Notes: a model not told the origin generated them from the letters alone. A stretch of DNA of 42,873 bases from Sphingobium sp. (GCA_023266635.1 JAHFPU010000003.1:1-42873); one strand, 5' to 3'. Shown: positions 33,312-42,517, numbered from the stretch's first letter. Translations and numbers: made by a program.

Positions 33312-36077
33312 GTGGACCGCGCCTCCCTTTCCGTGGCCGTGCGCCTGTCGCGCCTGGCATGCCTTGCCCTGGCCTATTTCGCTCTGGCCGGGTCGACGCT
33401 GCTGCTTACCCGTTTCGATGGTGGTGTCGCGTTTCTGTGGATTGCGACATCCTTCCTTATTGCCCTGCTTTCCGTATCGCCCAAAGCAGAGTGGGCGAGC
33501 GTGTTGGTCCCATGCGGGATCGGGGCCGCCATCGCCAGCGCGACGTTTGGGCTGGGGCCGGTCGCGGCGGGGCCGATGGCAATCGTTGGCATGGTGGAAG
33601 CCGCCCTGACTGTCCTGATCCTGCGGCGCTGGCTAGGTCATGCAAACTATTTCGAGTCCGTCGAAGGTATCGCGGCCTTTGCGGTCGTGGCGGGTGGTCT
33701 CATTCCTGTTGCCACCGGCATCCCGGGCGCGGCCATCGCCGCCTCGTTGACGGGCGCAGACTATGGCATGAGCCTGCTCCGCTGGGCGACGGCGCATGGC
33801 CTTGGCACCATCATCTTCACACCGATCTTCGTGCTGGTCCTGCGTGGGGAATTGCGGGCGTCGTGGGCGACGGCGGGCACAGCGCGCAAGGCTGAGGGCA
33901 TGGCCCTGCTCACGCTGGTCGGCGTGACGGCGTTCTTCGTTTTTTATCAGACGCATATGCCGCTGCTGTTCCTGCCCATGCTGCCGATGATGGCAGCGAC
34001 GGTGCGGATCGGCCGGATGGGCGCCGCTGGAGCTTCCGTGCTGCTGACCATCGTGGGCGGCGTGCTGACGCTGCGCGGGCATGGCCCCGTCTATCTGATC
34101 CACACGGATGACGGCGGGCGCCTGCAATTCTTCCAATTCTATATCGCCACGGCGACGATGCTGGTGCTGCCCGTCGCTGCCCTGCTGAAGAACCGCAAGG
34201 AGCTGATGGCCCGCCTGATCCAGCAGGAGGCGCGCTACCGCCTGCTCGCCGACCATGCCAGCGACGCCATCCTGAACCTCGCGATCGACGGCACCATACT
34301 CTACGCCTCACCCTCAGTGCGGGAAGTCGGCGGCTTCGAGCCCGAAGAGCTGATCGGCCGCAACGCGCAGGACATGGTGATCGAGGAAGATCGCCAGCGC
34401 GCCATCGAGATACATCGCCGCGCGCTGGCCGAGCCGAGCCGCGCGCTGACGCTGGAATATCGCGCGCAGACCAATCTGGACGGCATCTGCTGGTTCGAGG
34501 CGCGAACACGCGCGATCACGGACGACGGCGGCCATGTGACCGGCGTCGTCATGGCGATCCGCGATGTGTCCGAACGCAAGGAACTGGAGTTCGCGCTGGG
34601 CAAGGCGCGGCATCGGGCGGAGGCGGCAGTGGCCGCAAAATCCGCCTTCCTGGCCAATATGTCGCACGAAATCCGCACGCCGATGAACGGCGTCATCGGC
34701 TTTACGGAAATCCTGCTGGCCGGCAGGCTGACCGGGGAACAGCGCAGGCAGGTCAAGCTGATCGCCGATTCCGGCCAGGCGATGATGCGCCTGCTGAACG
34801 ACATTCTCGACATATCGAAGGTCGAGGCCGGACAGATGAAGGTGCATAGCGAGCTCTTCGACCTGCCCCATGCGCTGCGCGCCTGCCTGAAGCTGATCAC
34901 GCCGGTGGCCGCGCAGAAGGGGCTGGAAGTGGTGCTGGAAATGCCGCTGGACCTGCCGCGCACGGTGTTGGGCGATGGGTTGCGGCTGCGGCAGATCGTC
35001 CTCAACCTGCTGGGCAATGCGGTCAAGTTCACGCAGGGGGGCGGCGTGACGTTGCGGGTCCGGGCGATGGGCAAGACCGATCCGGTCACCGTCATGATCG
35101 AGGTGAAGGATACCGGCATCGGCATTCCGAGTGACCGGCAAGCGGCGATCTTCGAGCAGTTCGTGCAGGCCGACACCTCCGTCGCGCCGCGCTATGGCGG
35201 AACGGGCCTTGGCCTTTCCATCAGCTTGAAGCTGGCGCAGTTGATGGGCGGCGACCTGCAGTTGCAGAGCGAGGTGGGCAAAGGCACGAGCTTCTTCCTG
35301 ACGCTGCCCTTCGCGGTCTCCGACAAGGCGCTGCCCAAATCTTCGGCGGAAAAGCAGGCGGGGCCGGCAAGGAGCGATGCGGCGGACAGGCCGCGCGTTC
35401 TGGTCGCCGAGGATCATGATGTGAACCAGTTGCTGATGGGCGCGATGCTCAAGCAGTTGGGATACCGCTATGGCTTTGTGCAAAATGGGGTTGAGGCGCT
35501 GGCGGAACTGGCGCGCGGAACGGAGACGGGCGATCCCTACGCGATCGTGCTGATGGACATGCAGATGCCCGAGATGGACGGGATCGAGGCGGCGAACCGC
35601 ATCCGCTGGGGCGGGACGACGCCGGAGGACCTGCCGATCCTGTGCCTGACCGCCAATGCCTATGCCGACGATGCCGCGGCGTGCATGAAGGCGGGGATGC
35701 AGGCGCATCTGCCCAAGCCGGTAAAGCTCGCCGATCTCGACGCGGCGTTGCGTCGCTGGCTGCCCTCGGACGGGATCGCCGTGCGGCCCCCGCCCGCGCC
35801 GGTGCTGAGCCCGGAACTGCGCGAGCGCTATCAGTTGCGCAAGGCGGAGGCGCTCGACAAGCTGGAACATGTCGTGCGCACGGGCGCTTTCAGCGAGGCG
35901 GAGCTTGAAGAGGTGCGTATTGCCATGCACAAGTTGGCGGGCACCGCCGGCATGTTCGGCGAGGCGGAACTGGGCAATCTGGCCATCGACCTGGAGGATG
36001 GCATCCGCGATTGGCCGGAGGACGAACGAAAGGCCCGGATCGCGGAAAGCTATCAGGCGATCAAGAAGGCGGGATAG
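33312..36077 (+). CDS. Hybrid sensor histidine kinase (MASE1-PAS-HisKA-HATPase-REC-Hpt)
   Basis: This 921-residue kinase contains a complete phosphorelay. An N-terminal MASE1-type membrane domain (about 1-295, eight or more helices) is followed by PAS (about 305-420), HisKA with His452 in MSHEIRTPMNG, HATPase (about 555-665, with NLLGNAVKFT and GGTGLGLSIS), receiver (about 695-815) with Asp749 in LMDMQMPEMDG, and Hpt (about 830-921) with His873 in MHKLAGTAGM. It starts with GTG. The single-domain receiver gene 55 bp downstream is the obvious acceptor from the Hpt. The signal is unknown; MASE1 often senses small membrane-permeable compounds. Confidence 0.93.
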   Translation: MDRASLSVAVRLSRLACLALAYFALAGSTLLLTRFDGGVAFLWIATSFLIALLSVSPKAEWASVLVPCGIGAAIASATFGLGPVAAGPMAIVGMVEAALTVLILRRWLGHANYFESVEGIAAFAVVAGGLIPVATGIPGAAIAASLTGADYGMSLLRWATAHGLGTIIFTPIFVLVLRGELRASWATAGTARKAEGMALLTLVGVTAFFVFYQTHMPLLFLPMLPMMAATVRIGRMGAAGASVLLTIVGGVLTLRGHGPVYLIHTDDGGRLQFFQFYIATATMLVLPVAALLKNRKELMARLIQQEARYRLLADHASDAILNLAIDGTILYASPSVREVGGFEPEELIGRNAQDMVIEEDRQRAIEIHRRALAEPSRALTLEYRAQTNLDGICWFEARTRAITDDGGHVTGVVMAIRDVSERKELEFALGKARHRAEAAVAAKSAFLANMSHEIRTPMNGVIGFTEILLAGRLTGEQRRQVKLIADSGQAMMRLLNDILDISKVEAGQMKVHSELFDLPHALRACLKLITPVAAQKGLEVVLEMPLDLPRTVLGDGLRLRQIVLNLLGNAVKFTQGGGVTLRVRAMGKTDPVTVMIEVKDTGIGIPSDRQAAIFEQFVQADTSVAPRYGGTGLGLSISLKLAQLMGGDLQLQSEVGKGTSFFLTLPFAVSDKALPKSSAEKQAGPARSDAADRPRVLVAEDHDVNQLLMGAMLKQLGYRYGFVQNGVEALAELARGTETGDPYAIVLMDMQMPEMDGIEAANRIRWGGTTPEDLPILCLTANAYADDAAACMKAGMQAHLPKPVKLADLDAALRRWLPSDGIAVRPPPAPVLSPELRERYQLRKAEALDKLEHVVRTGAFSEAELEEVRIAMHKLAGTAGMFGEAELGNLAIDLEDGIRDWPEDERKARIAESYQAIKKAG

Positions 36078-36132
36078 ATTTCAACGGATCGGGGGCGATC
36101 ACCAAGGGGGAAGAAAGGCGGAAGGACCAAGC

Positions 36133-36504
36133 GTGGCGTATATCATTCTGGCCGACGACGATGAACTGGTGACCGAAATCGCAAGCGCCGCCCTGCGCGG
36201 GGCCGGCCATGTTGTGGGCGTCGTCCATAATGGCGGCGACGCGTGGAAAGCCATCGTCGCCAAGCGACCCGACCTGGTGATCCTAGACTGCAACATGCCC
36301 GAGGCGAGCGGCCTGCTGGTGCTGCGCGAGATGCGCAACCGCATGGACTTGGCCAACACCCCCGTCATGATCCTGACGGGACGGCGCAGCGAAAGCGACG
36401 TGACGCTGGCCATGTATGAAGGCGCGAATGACTATGTGAAAAAGCCATTTGATGCGGACGAACTGGTGTTCCGGGTCGAGGATGTTTTGAACAAGCATCG
36501 GTAG
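36133..36504 (+). CDS. Single-domain response regulator
   Basis: This 123-residue protein consists of a CheY-like receiver only. It has acidic residues Asp8 and Asp9 in ILADDDE, the phosphorylated Asp52 in VILDCNMPEASG, the Thr in MILTG and the lysine in YVKKPFDADE. It starts with GTG after GGAAGG. It lies 55 bp after the hybrid kinase gene and probably accepts phosphate from its Hpt domain. Without an output domain it works through protein binding. A run of eight G follows its stop codon. Confidence 0.9.
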   Translation: MAYIILADDDELVTEIASAALRGAGHVVGVVHNGGDAWKAIVAKRPDLVILDCNMPEASGLLVLREMRNRMDLANTPVMILTGRRSESDVTLAMYEGANDYVKKPFDADELVFRVEDVLNKHR

Positions 36505-36548
36505 GGGGGGGCGTTGTGCGGCTGCACGGCGGTTCGCTTCGCGCTATT

Positions 36549-37958
36549 CTACGAGGATATTTTCCCCGAGAACAGATCGTCCGTTATCCGACGGCGATGC
36601 GCATACCAGGCGTAAACCGGCAGTCCCGACGCGACGATAAGGATGCTTGCGAGCGCGCGCCACGGTGTTGCGACAAGCGTATTGAATATAAGGAACGCCG
36701 TTCCCGCCAGAAAGAGGCCCGCAATCAGGGGATAGAAGGGGGCGCGATAGGGGCGTGGAGCGTCGGGAAACCGGCGACGCAATATGAAAATCGCGGCTAC
36801 CGACATGCCGTTGAACACCAGCAGCATGAAGACAATGAGATCGGTGAGCAAATCGAAGCTCCCCGAGAACGCAAATCCAATCGAAACAATGCCCAGCGCA
36901 ATAATCGCGCGGCTTGGCACCTGCGTCCGGTTCGATACGACCGCCAGACTGCGCGGCAAAAGACCATCCCGCGCCATCGCAAATGGCAGCCGCGAAACCG
37001 CAAGAAAGGTGGAATGCAGCGCACCAAAGTTCGCAGCCAACATTCCCAGCATGAGCAGCGATGCTATGCCTGCGCCGAAGAGCGTCGTCATGGCCGCGCC
37101 AGCCACCGAGGCGTCTTCGGGCAAGTTCGCAATGTCGAGCGGGCTCAGCACCAAGAAATAGCCAAGGTTCACGAGCAGGTAGAGGGCGATAATGAATGCG
37201 CTCGATCCGATGATCGCGCGCGGTATCGTCCGATCGGGATCACGAACTTCTTCGGCTACCATGCTCAGGTCATTCCAGCCATTATAGGCCCAGAGCGCTC
37301 CAACCATCGCAGCCCCGAAGCCGGTCAAGCCGTACCGCGCGCCATCGGGTACGCCCGCGCACACGCCTTGTGCCGCGCTGCCTTCCAGATGCGAACCATG
37401 CCCGCCAAGGAATATGGCGGCGAGTCCGATCCCCGCGACCAATGCGACCTTAAGCATGGTGACGAAGGTCGCTATCCAGCCATTGGCGCGAACGGACGCG
37501 AGATTGAGCAGCGTAACGAGAAGGATCATCGCGGCGGTGGCCCACTGGACCTGAGCAGGGGTGAGTGCAGAGACAAAAAGATCGCTGGCGAAAATCACGC
37601 ACACCGCAGCGATTGCCGCGATACTGGCCGCACCGTCGAGCAGCGTTTCCATCCAGCCATAGAGAAATGCCCAGACCTTGCCGAAGGCGGCATCGATGAA
37701 ATTATAGGGACCGCCCGAACGCGGCATCATTGCAGTGAGTTCAGCAACGCACAGTGCGCCTGCCAGCGTCAGCAATCCGGCCATCGCCCACGCCAGCAAC
37801 ACCAGCCATGGCGACCCGACATTGCAGGTCATGACGCGCGCCTTGAGGAACACGCAGGTCCCCACAACATTGGTGACAATCAGCGCCGAAGCCGGAATGA
37901 GTCCAAGGCTTCGGGCAAGTGCGGAGACAGTTGGCGATAAAGGCATATCGGCTCCCAT
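36549..37958 (-). CDS. APC-superfamily amino-acid permease
   Basis: This 469-residue protein has twelve predicted membrane helices and the APC-family motifs: GLIPASALIVTNVVGTCVFL at helix 1 and ALWAYNGWNDLSMVAEEVRDPDRTIPRAI in the helix 6 region, as in LAT-type and serine/threonine exchangers. It transports an amino acid or amine across the inner membrane; the substrate is uncertain. The ATG at 37958 follows TTGAGGAAA; ATG 37946 is also possible. The GNAT gene ends 5 bases upstream on the same strand, so both form an operon, which points to an acetylated or acetylatable amino compound. Confidence 0.88.
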   Translation of the reverse strand: MGADMPLSPTVSALARSLGLIPASALIVTNVVGTCVFLKARVMTCNVGSPWLVLLAWAMAGLLTLAGALCVAELTAMMPRSGGPYNFIDAAFGKVWAFLYGWMETLLDGAASIAAIAAVCVIFASDLFVSALTPAQVQWATAAMILLVTLLNLASVRANGWIATFVTMLKVALVAGIGLAAIFLGGHGSHLEGSAAQGVCAGVPDGARYGLTGFGAAMVGALWAYNGWNDLSMVAEEVRDPDRTIPRAIIGSSAFIIALYLLVNLGYFLVLSPLDIANLPEDASVAGAAMTTLFGAGIASLLMLGMLAANFGALHSTFLAVSRLPFAMARDGLLPRSLAVVSNRTQVPSRAIIALGIVSIGFAFSGSFDLLTDLIVFMLLVFNGMSVAAIFILRRRFPDAPRPYRAPFYPLIAGLFLAGTAFLIFNTLVATPWRALASILIVASGLPVYAWYAHRRRITDDLFSGKISS

Positions 37959-37963
37959 TTTCC

Positions 37964-38500
37964 TCAAGCCGTTGTCGAAGAGGGTGCAGAAGGCGTCAGG
38001 TCCTTTTCCATGAAAATGGTGATCGGACCGAATATCTCGGGGATTTCATAATAGGGTGGGCAACGCACGAAACCCATCTCCTCATATATCCGCGTCGCGC
38101 CGTGCATGAAAACGACCGTCTCCAGACGCATGCAGGCAAAGCCTGCCTGACGGGCGTGATCGATCAGGGAGGATATAAGCGCGCGGCCAAGACCGGATGC
38201 GCGGAATTCGGGGCTGACAAAGAGACGCTTCATCTCGCAGGCGGTCGCGTTCAACGTCCGATAGGCTATACAGCCAGCCAAGTTAGCGCCAACATGACCT
38301 AGTAGTGTAACACCGGAGGGCGGCAGGATGCCGTTCAGAGCGTCATCGTCGCTGGTGTAATAGAAATCGAGAACATCCTCCGCATTGAAGCCCAGCTTTT
38401 GCGTCTCAGCGCTGTCCCATTGACTAAGTTCGGCCATCAAGCGAAGCGCAGCCAACCGGTCCTTTTCCGTCTCGCACTGCGTGATGCTGATCAACCGCAC
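37964..38500 (-). CDS. GNAT-family N-acetyltransferase
   Basis: This 178-residue acetyltransferase has the acetyl-CoA-binding segment VSPEFRASGLGRALISSLID with the R/Q-x-x-G-x-G/A pattern (motif A) and ETVVFMHGATRIYEEMGF in the motif B region. It should transfer acetyl groups from acetyl-CoA to a small amine. It starts with GTG after AAAGGGG. It is directly followed by the permease gene. Upstream is the REP-containing gap. Confidence 0.88.
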   Translation of the reverse strand: MRLISITQCETEKDRLAALRLMAELSQWDSAETQKLGFNAEDVLDFYYTSDDDALNGILPPSGVTLLGHVGANLAGCIAYRTLNATACEMKRLFVSPEFRASGLGRALISSLIDHARQAGFACMRLETVVFMHGATRIYEEMGFVRCPPYYEIPEIFGPITIFMEKDLTPSAPSSTTA

Positions 38501-38612
38501 ACCCCTTTGAAGAAGTGATGCGACATTTTGCGCGGTTTGGCGAGTGTGACTGCGTAAAGTGCGAGATGACGGCAGCTATTGGGGTGAGCGATGTTCTCTA
38601 TCGGCCCTTGCT

Positions 38613-38693
38613 CGTCATCCCAGCGCAGGCTGGGATCTCCTGAGGCTTAGTTGGACCTGGCGGCCCGAGACCCCAGCCTGCGCTGGGGTGACG
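38613..38693. repeat. REP-like inverted repeat pair
   Basis: CGTCATCCCAGCGCAGGCTGGGATCTC (first arm, from 38613) and GAGACCCCAGCCTGCGCTGGGGTGACG (second arm, to 38693) are imperfect inverted copies, and each is itself a hairpin (CCCAGC/GCTGGG). This pattern is a frequent intergenic element in sphingomonads. It sits between two leftward genes. Confidence 0.7.
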
Positions 38694-38755
38694 AAATCGT
38701 TGCCGGCCCTCTTGTTACTCCGCTCGTTGTCCCGGAAATGTACAGGAGTGGCGCC

Positions 38756-39790
38756 TCAAAGCCCCCCCACCAGGGACACACGCGTCCCCGGGCCGCCTGT
38801 TTCAAATTCTATCACGGTGCGCAGCGTGTCCGCCATGGCGCGCACGATCTTGGAGCCGAGGCCCGTGCCATGCGCGACGCCGTCGGCGGGCATGCCGCAG
38901 CCGTCATCCTCGACGCGCAGGCGGAAGCTGTCGGGCGTCTCGCGGCTCAGCATGATCCGCACGTCGCCGGGGGTGGCGGCGTCATAGGCGTATTTGCAGG
39001 CGTTGCTGACCAGTTCGTTGACGATGATGCCCACGGCCACCGCCTTGTCGGTCGCGAGCTTCACCGGTTCGGCAAACAGTTGCAGATTGCGGCGCGACAG
39101 CGGGGTCGACCAGGTCTGTTCGAGTTCGCCGATCAGCGCGCCGAGATATTCCTCCATGTCCACGGTCTCGACGTCGTCGGAGGTGTAGAGGCGTTTGTGG
39201 ACCTGCGCGATCGCCGCGATCCGTCGTTGGGTATCCTCCAGCGCCGCACGGGCATTGCCATCCACCAGGGCGCGGGCCTGCATGTGCACGAAGGCGGAGA
39301 CGAGTTGCAGGCTGTTGGCGACGCGATGGTTGACCTCGCCCAGCAGGGCCTGGAGCCGTTCGTTGCTGGCGCGCAGCTGTTCTTCGGCCTGCGCCTTGCC
39401 CGCGCGTAGGCGGACGGCGGCGAGCGCCTCGTCGATGGCGCTGGCGAGCAGGTCGAAGAAATCCTCGCCGACCGTCTTCACCACATAATCGACGGCGCCA
39501 GCTTTGAGTGCGGCGACGGCGATGCGGCTTTCCTCGGAACCGGTGACGTAGATGACGGGGGGAGCGGAGGGCAGGTCACGCAACTGCGCCAGGGTCGCGA
39601 GGCCATCCTGACCCGGCATATAATGATCGACGGCAACGAGATCATAGGCCATCTGCGCGGCCATCGCCACGCCCTCCGGCCCGCTTTCCGCCAGATCCAC
39701 GCGATAGCCGCGCCGTTCCAGCACGCGGCGGGTCAATCGGCGCAAACCCTCGTCATCGTCAATATAGAGGATATGCGGGGCGTCGCTCAT
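38756..39790 (-). CDS. Receiver-HRxxN histidine kinase, PakF-like (general stress response)
   Basis: This 344-residue soluble kinase has an N-terminal receiver (about 5-120, phosphorylated Asp55 in LVAVDHYMPG), and a HisKA_2/HWE-type core with His155 in EVNHRVANSLQL followed by a HATPase (NELVSNACKYAY, GLGSKIVRAM). No sensor domain exists. This is the architecture of PakF of Sphingomonas melonis Fr1, which phosphorylates the anti-anti-sigma response regulator PhyR after its receiver is phosphorylated by KipF. Here the CHASE3 kinase in the same operon would play the KipF part. The ATG at 39790 shares a base with the stop codon of the upstream receiver gene (TGATG). Orthology is inferred from domain order and neighbours. 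Confidence 0.85.
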   Translation of the reverse strand: MSDAPHILYIDDDEGLRRLTRRVLERRGYRVDLAESGPEGVAMAAQMAYDLVAVDHYMPGQDGLATLAQLRDLPSAPPVIYVTGSEESRIAVAALKAGAVDYVVKTVGEDFFDLLASAIDEALAAVRLRAGKAQAEEQLRASNERLQALLGEVNHRVANSLQLVSAFVHMQARALVDGNARAALEDTQRRIAAIAQVHKRLYTSDDVETVDMEEYLGALIGELEQTWSTPLSRRNLQLFAEPVKLATDKAVAVGIIVNELVSNACKYAYDAATPGDVRIMLSRETPDSFRLRVEDDGCGMPADGVAHGTGLGSKIVRAMADTLRTVIEFETGGPGTRVSLVGGL

Positions 39791-40233
39791 CAATCGGTTT
39801 CGATATCCGGCACCTGGATGACCGACAGGAAGAGGCCGAGCTGCTTGATGGCTTCGGCGAAGCTCTCATAATTTACGGGCTTGGTGATGTAGACGTTGCA
39901 GCCGAGATCGTAGCAGCGCTGGATCTCGATCTTGTAGTCGGTCGTGGTGAGGACGACGACGGGGGTCCGCTTTAGCGCCCCTTCGCTCTTGATCTTCGCC
40001 AAGATGTCCGTGCCGCTCATGTCGGGCAGATTGAGGTCGAGCAGGATCAGCGCGGGGCCGTTCAAAGCCGGGCCGCTTTCATCCTCGTACAGATATTTGA
40101 GCGCCGATGTGCCGTCCACGAAATGCCGGATCGCATTCGATATGCCCGCGCGGCGGATGTTCTTTTCGATCAGACGAGCATGACCCTCATCATCCTCGAT
40201 CATCACGATATTAACCGGCTGTTGACCGTTCAT
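39790..40233 (-). CDS. Single-domain response regulator between the CHASE3 and PakF-like kinases
   Basis: This 147-residue protein is a receiver of the Rcp1/bacteriophytochrome-partner type. It has the acidic pair in MIEDDEGHARLIEKNI, phosphorylated Asp66 in ILLDLNLPDMSG, Thr in VLTTTD and lysine in YITKPVNYESF. The start ATG overlaps the CHASE3 kinase stop codon by 4 bases and its stop codon overlaps the PakF-like start by 1 base, so the three proteins are translationally coupled. It may act as an intermediate or a competing phosphate sink in the relay (inference). Confidence 0.9.
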   Translation of the reverse strand: MNGQQPVNIVMIEDDEGHARLIEKNIRRAGISNAIRHFVDGTSALKYLYEDESGPALNGPALILLDLNLPDMSGTDILAKIKSEGALKRTPVVVLTTTDYKIEIQRCYDLGCNVYITKPVNYESFAEAIKQLGLFLSVIQVPDIETD

Positions 40234-41741
40234 GCGTCTTTCTCCCCCGTGCCGGCGAATATGGCCGGCAAATTCACCTCAAACACTGCGCCCTCGCCCA
40301 ATCGGGAGGACAGAGTGATCGTTCCGCCGAGGCGATAAGCCAATGCGCGGACATGCGCCAGCCCGATCCCTTCACCCGGCTGATCCTGAACGCCGGACCG
40401 CCGAAACAGGTCGAACACGCGCTCATGATCCTTTGGATCAATTCCGCGGCCATTGTCCTTGATCTGGTATAAGACGCGCACGCCCTGCCGCCTGCCCGTG
40501 ACTTCCACCAGACCCGGCCGGCCGGGCTGCAGATATTTGACGGCATTCTCGACCAGGTTCGACGCGATCTGCTCAACGGCCACGCGGTCACTGACCAGAT
40601 GGGGCAGGTCTTCGGCGATGGTCACGATCGCGCCCACCTCATCCGTACGGTGGCGCAGCGTGTCGGCGACGCCCTGGAACATCGCGGCCATGTCCAGCGC
40701 CTCCGGCGTGATCGTACGGCGGCCTTCGCGCGACAGGCGCAGGATGGCGTTGATCAGGCGGTCCATCTTTTGCGTCGAGGTGCGGATGAAGCCGATCGCT
40801 TCGGGCAGGTCCTCCCGCGCGGCGACGCGGGCTTCCTCCGTGACGAGGCCGGGCGCTTCCACCTCCGCCCGGTCGATCAATGTGCGGAGCGGCGTGGCGG
40901 CGGCGTCAAGTTCGGACGTGAAGCCCATCACATTGACCAGCGGCGAGCGCAGGTCATGGGACACGATATAGGCGAAGCGCTGGATTTCGTCATTCGCGCG
41001 CTGGAGGTCGATGGTGCGGACACGCACGGCCCCCTCCAGATCCTCATTCAGCAGGCGCAGCTCATCACGCGACTGCATGAGGTTAAAGGTATAGCGCCGG
41101 ATCGTCGCGACTGACCCGATCGCGACGAGAACAAGGAGAACGCCGCCAATGGCGAGCGCCCAGAAGAACAGGTGGATGCTCGTCTGCTGGGCAACAAGGC
41201 GCTCTCCAAGGAGCCTTTGCTCTTCGGCAAACATGCGGGCCGTCACCTGCCTGATCCGCTGACCGAAGTTGGCCGAGCCGGCGTCGCCCGACCGTTGGCC
41301 GACGCCGGTAATGTGTCCAGCGTCTGCCTGCGCCATCGTGAAAAGCAGCCGGGTATCGAGTTGGCCGGAGAGCCATTTGAGCTGCGGGATAAGCGCCTGC
41401 TGACGCTGATTGTCTCTGGTCAGCGCATCGACCTGCCCGATCGCCTTGGCGAGATCGCCGCGCGCCTGCGCATATTCCACGCGCAATCCATGGCGGCGAT
41501 CAAGCAGATACCCCCGGCGCGCAAAACGCATTCCCTGCACGGCGGCATCCACCCTGCTGATGCCGCGCTCGACCTCATAGGTGTGCACGAGCCAGATGGT
41601 GTGCTCGCGGTTGCGCTGCACCGCCAGGGCGGAGGCCAGACCGGCGGCAAAAATGGCAAGAAACCCGAGGCTGACGAAAGCGATGACGATCTGGCCGAAA
41701 TGCTTGTCTTTATTCAGCGAGAACAGTGTCGGGGCCTTCAT
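40230..41741 (-). CDS. CHASE3-domain sensor histidine kinase, KipF-like
   Basis: This 503-residue kinase has a first membrane helix (about 16-40), a periplasmic CHASE3-type helical domain (about 42-188), a second helix (about 190-213), a coiled linker, and HisKA with His262 in SHDLRSPLVN, then HATPase (about 380-495, with NLVENAVKYL and IGLAHVRALA). In S. melonis Fr1 the CHASE3 kinase KipF senses salts and activates PakF through its receiver; this gene has the same architecture and the same PakF-like neighbour. AAGGATTCGAAG precedes the ATG. It is first in a three-gene operon. Confidence 0.88.
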   Translation of the reverse strand: MKAPTLFSLNKDKHFGQIVIAFVSLGFLAIFAAGLASALAVQRNREHTIWLVHTYEVERGISRVDAAVQGMRFARRGYLLDRRHGLRVEYAQARGDLAKAIGQVDALTRDNQRQQALIPQLKWLSGQLDTRLLFTMAQADAGHITGVGQRSGDAGSANFGQRIRQVTARMFAEEQRLLGERLVAQQTSIHLFFWALAIGGVLLVLVAIGSVATIRRYTFNLMQSRDELRLLNEDLEGAVRVRTIDLQRANDEIQRFAYIVSHDLRSPLVNVMGFTSELDAAATPLRTLIDRAEVEAPGLVTEEARVAAREDLPEAIGFIRTSTQKMDRLINAILRLSREGRRTITPEALDMAAMFQGVADTLRHRTDEVGAIVTIAEDLPHLVSDRVAVEQIASNLVENAVKYLQPGRPGLVEVTGRRQGVRVLYQIKDNGRGIDPKDHERVFDLFRRSGVQDQPGEGIGLAHVRALAYRLGGTITLSSRLGEGAVFEVNLPAIFAGTGEKDA

Positions 41742-41810
41742 CTTCGAATCCTTAGGGCAAGGCCATCTTCATGGGAAAGCATATTCCGCGGGCAGCAATC
41801 GCGCGGCTTA

Positions 41811-42011
41811 TCAGTCGTCGAGATCGAGAAAGGCCACGACATCGTTTTCCGTGGCCAGATACAGTCCGGCTTGCACATCTTCCGGCTGCTGCGCCCCGAT
41901 CTGCAGCGCTTCGCTAAGGGGGCCGTAGAACAAGGTAGAGGCGGAACCGCCCTCGCCGGCGTCATCCAGGAAATAGAGCCGCACGGAGGCCTGATCGAAG
42001 GTCGTTCGCAT
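41811..42011 (-). CDS. Hypothetical small acidic protein, 66 residues
   Basis: I do not recognise this soluble protein. It starts MRTTFDQASVRLYFLDDAGE and ends NDVVAFLDLDD; it is strongly acidic and has alternating hydrophobic strands, consistent with a small beta-rich fold. ATG 42011 is preferred over ATG 42047, which would add residues unlike the rest. It lies 69 bp upstream of the KipF-like gene on the same strand, so it may be co-transcribed, but no link to signalling is shown by sequence. Confidence 0.6.
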   Translation of the reverse strand: MRTTFDQASVRLYFLDDAGEGGSASTLFYGPLSEALQIGAQQPEDVQAGLYLATENDVVAFLDLDD

Positions 42012-42177
42012 GGCGGGCAGGATGCAGACTATCCGCCAAAAGCACAATGGCGCGCAGGTTGATTTGGATCAGCAACCGAGTCGATAAAAAATGCAAGCAG
42101 AAACGCATTTCTTTTGGGACTTCTTCACAAACACACGCTACATTCGTGAAATCTGACAGAAAAGAGGGGGTGCCATA

Positions 42178-42423
42178 ATGACCATCATGACATTTCCAGA
42201 TCTTATCGACCTGCGGGACAGCCCGGTGGTCACTGTCGATGGGCTTGAGCCGCATGTCGGCGAAAGCTGGCGCGAATATAACGACCGCGCGATTGCGTGG
42301 ATCGAGAGCGATCCGGATTTCGGCGTGGGCGAGACCCGCTATCCGCTGCGCAGGCTGGTCGCCGAAACCCTCGCCTATCTGTCCGGCATGGCCGCCGTCA
42401 TTGGGGCGACGTTGTTCTGGTAA
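42178..42423 (+). CDS. Hypothetical protein, 81 residues
   Basis: This small protein has an acidic soluble N-terminal part with WREYNDRAIAWIESDPDFG and a C-terminal hydrophobic segment (about 63-81, TLAYLSGMAAVIGATLFW) that could be a single membrane helix. AGAGGGGG precedes the ATG at 42178. I do not recognise the family. It is divergent from the acidic 66-residue gene and precedes the phosphate transporter gene by 94 bp. Confidence 0.7.
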   Translation: MTIMTFPDLIDLRDSPVVTVDGLEPHVGESWREYNDRAIAWIESDPDFGVGETRYPLRRLVAETLAYLSGMAAVIGATLFW

Positions 42424-42448
42424 TCCGCCGTTGCGGACTATCCCCTTC

Positions 42449-42507
42449 CAACTAGCAACATAGTTGTCATGGACCGGGCGTAGCAGGTCCCCCGAACTAT
42501 TTGGGGG
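42449..42507 (+). promoter_or_regulatory. Structured leader of the phosphate transporter gene, hiding its ribosome binding site
   Basis: CAACTA (42449-42454) pairs with TAGTTG (42461-42466). CCCCCGAA (42489-42496) pairs with TTTGGGGG (42500-42507) around a 3-base loop, and GGGGG (42503-42507) is the only Shine-Dalgarno candidate, 10 bases before the ATG. GGACC (42471-42475) can pair with GGTCC at 42486-42490 or at 42506-42510, which would be mutually exclusive with the second hairpin. Confidence 0.45.
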
Positions 42508-42517
42508 TCCCGAGTCC

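Noticed and set aside
36504-36512. Run of eight G after the receiver gene, possible phase-variation tract
   Set aside because: It lies after the stop codon and outside any promoter that can be recognised.
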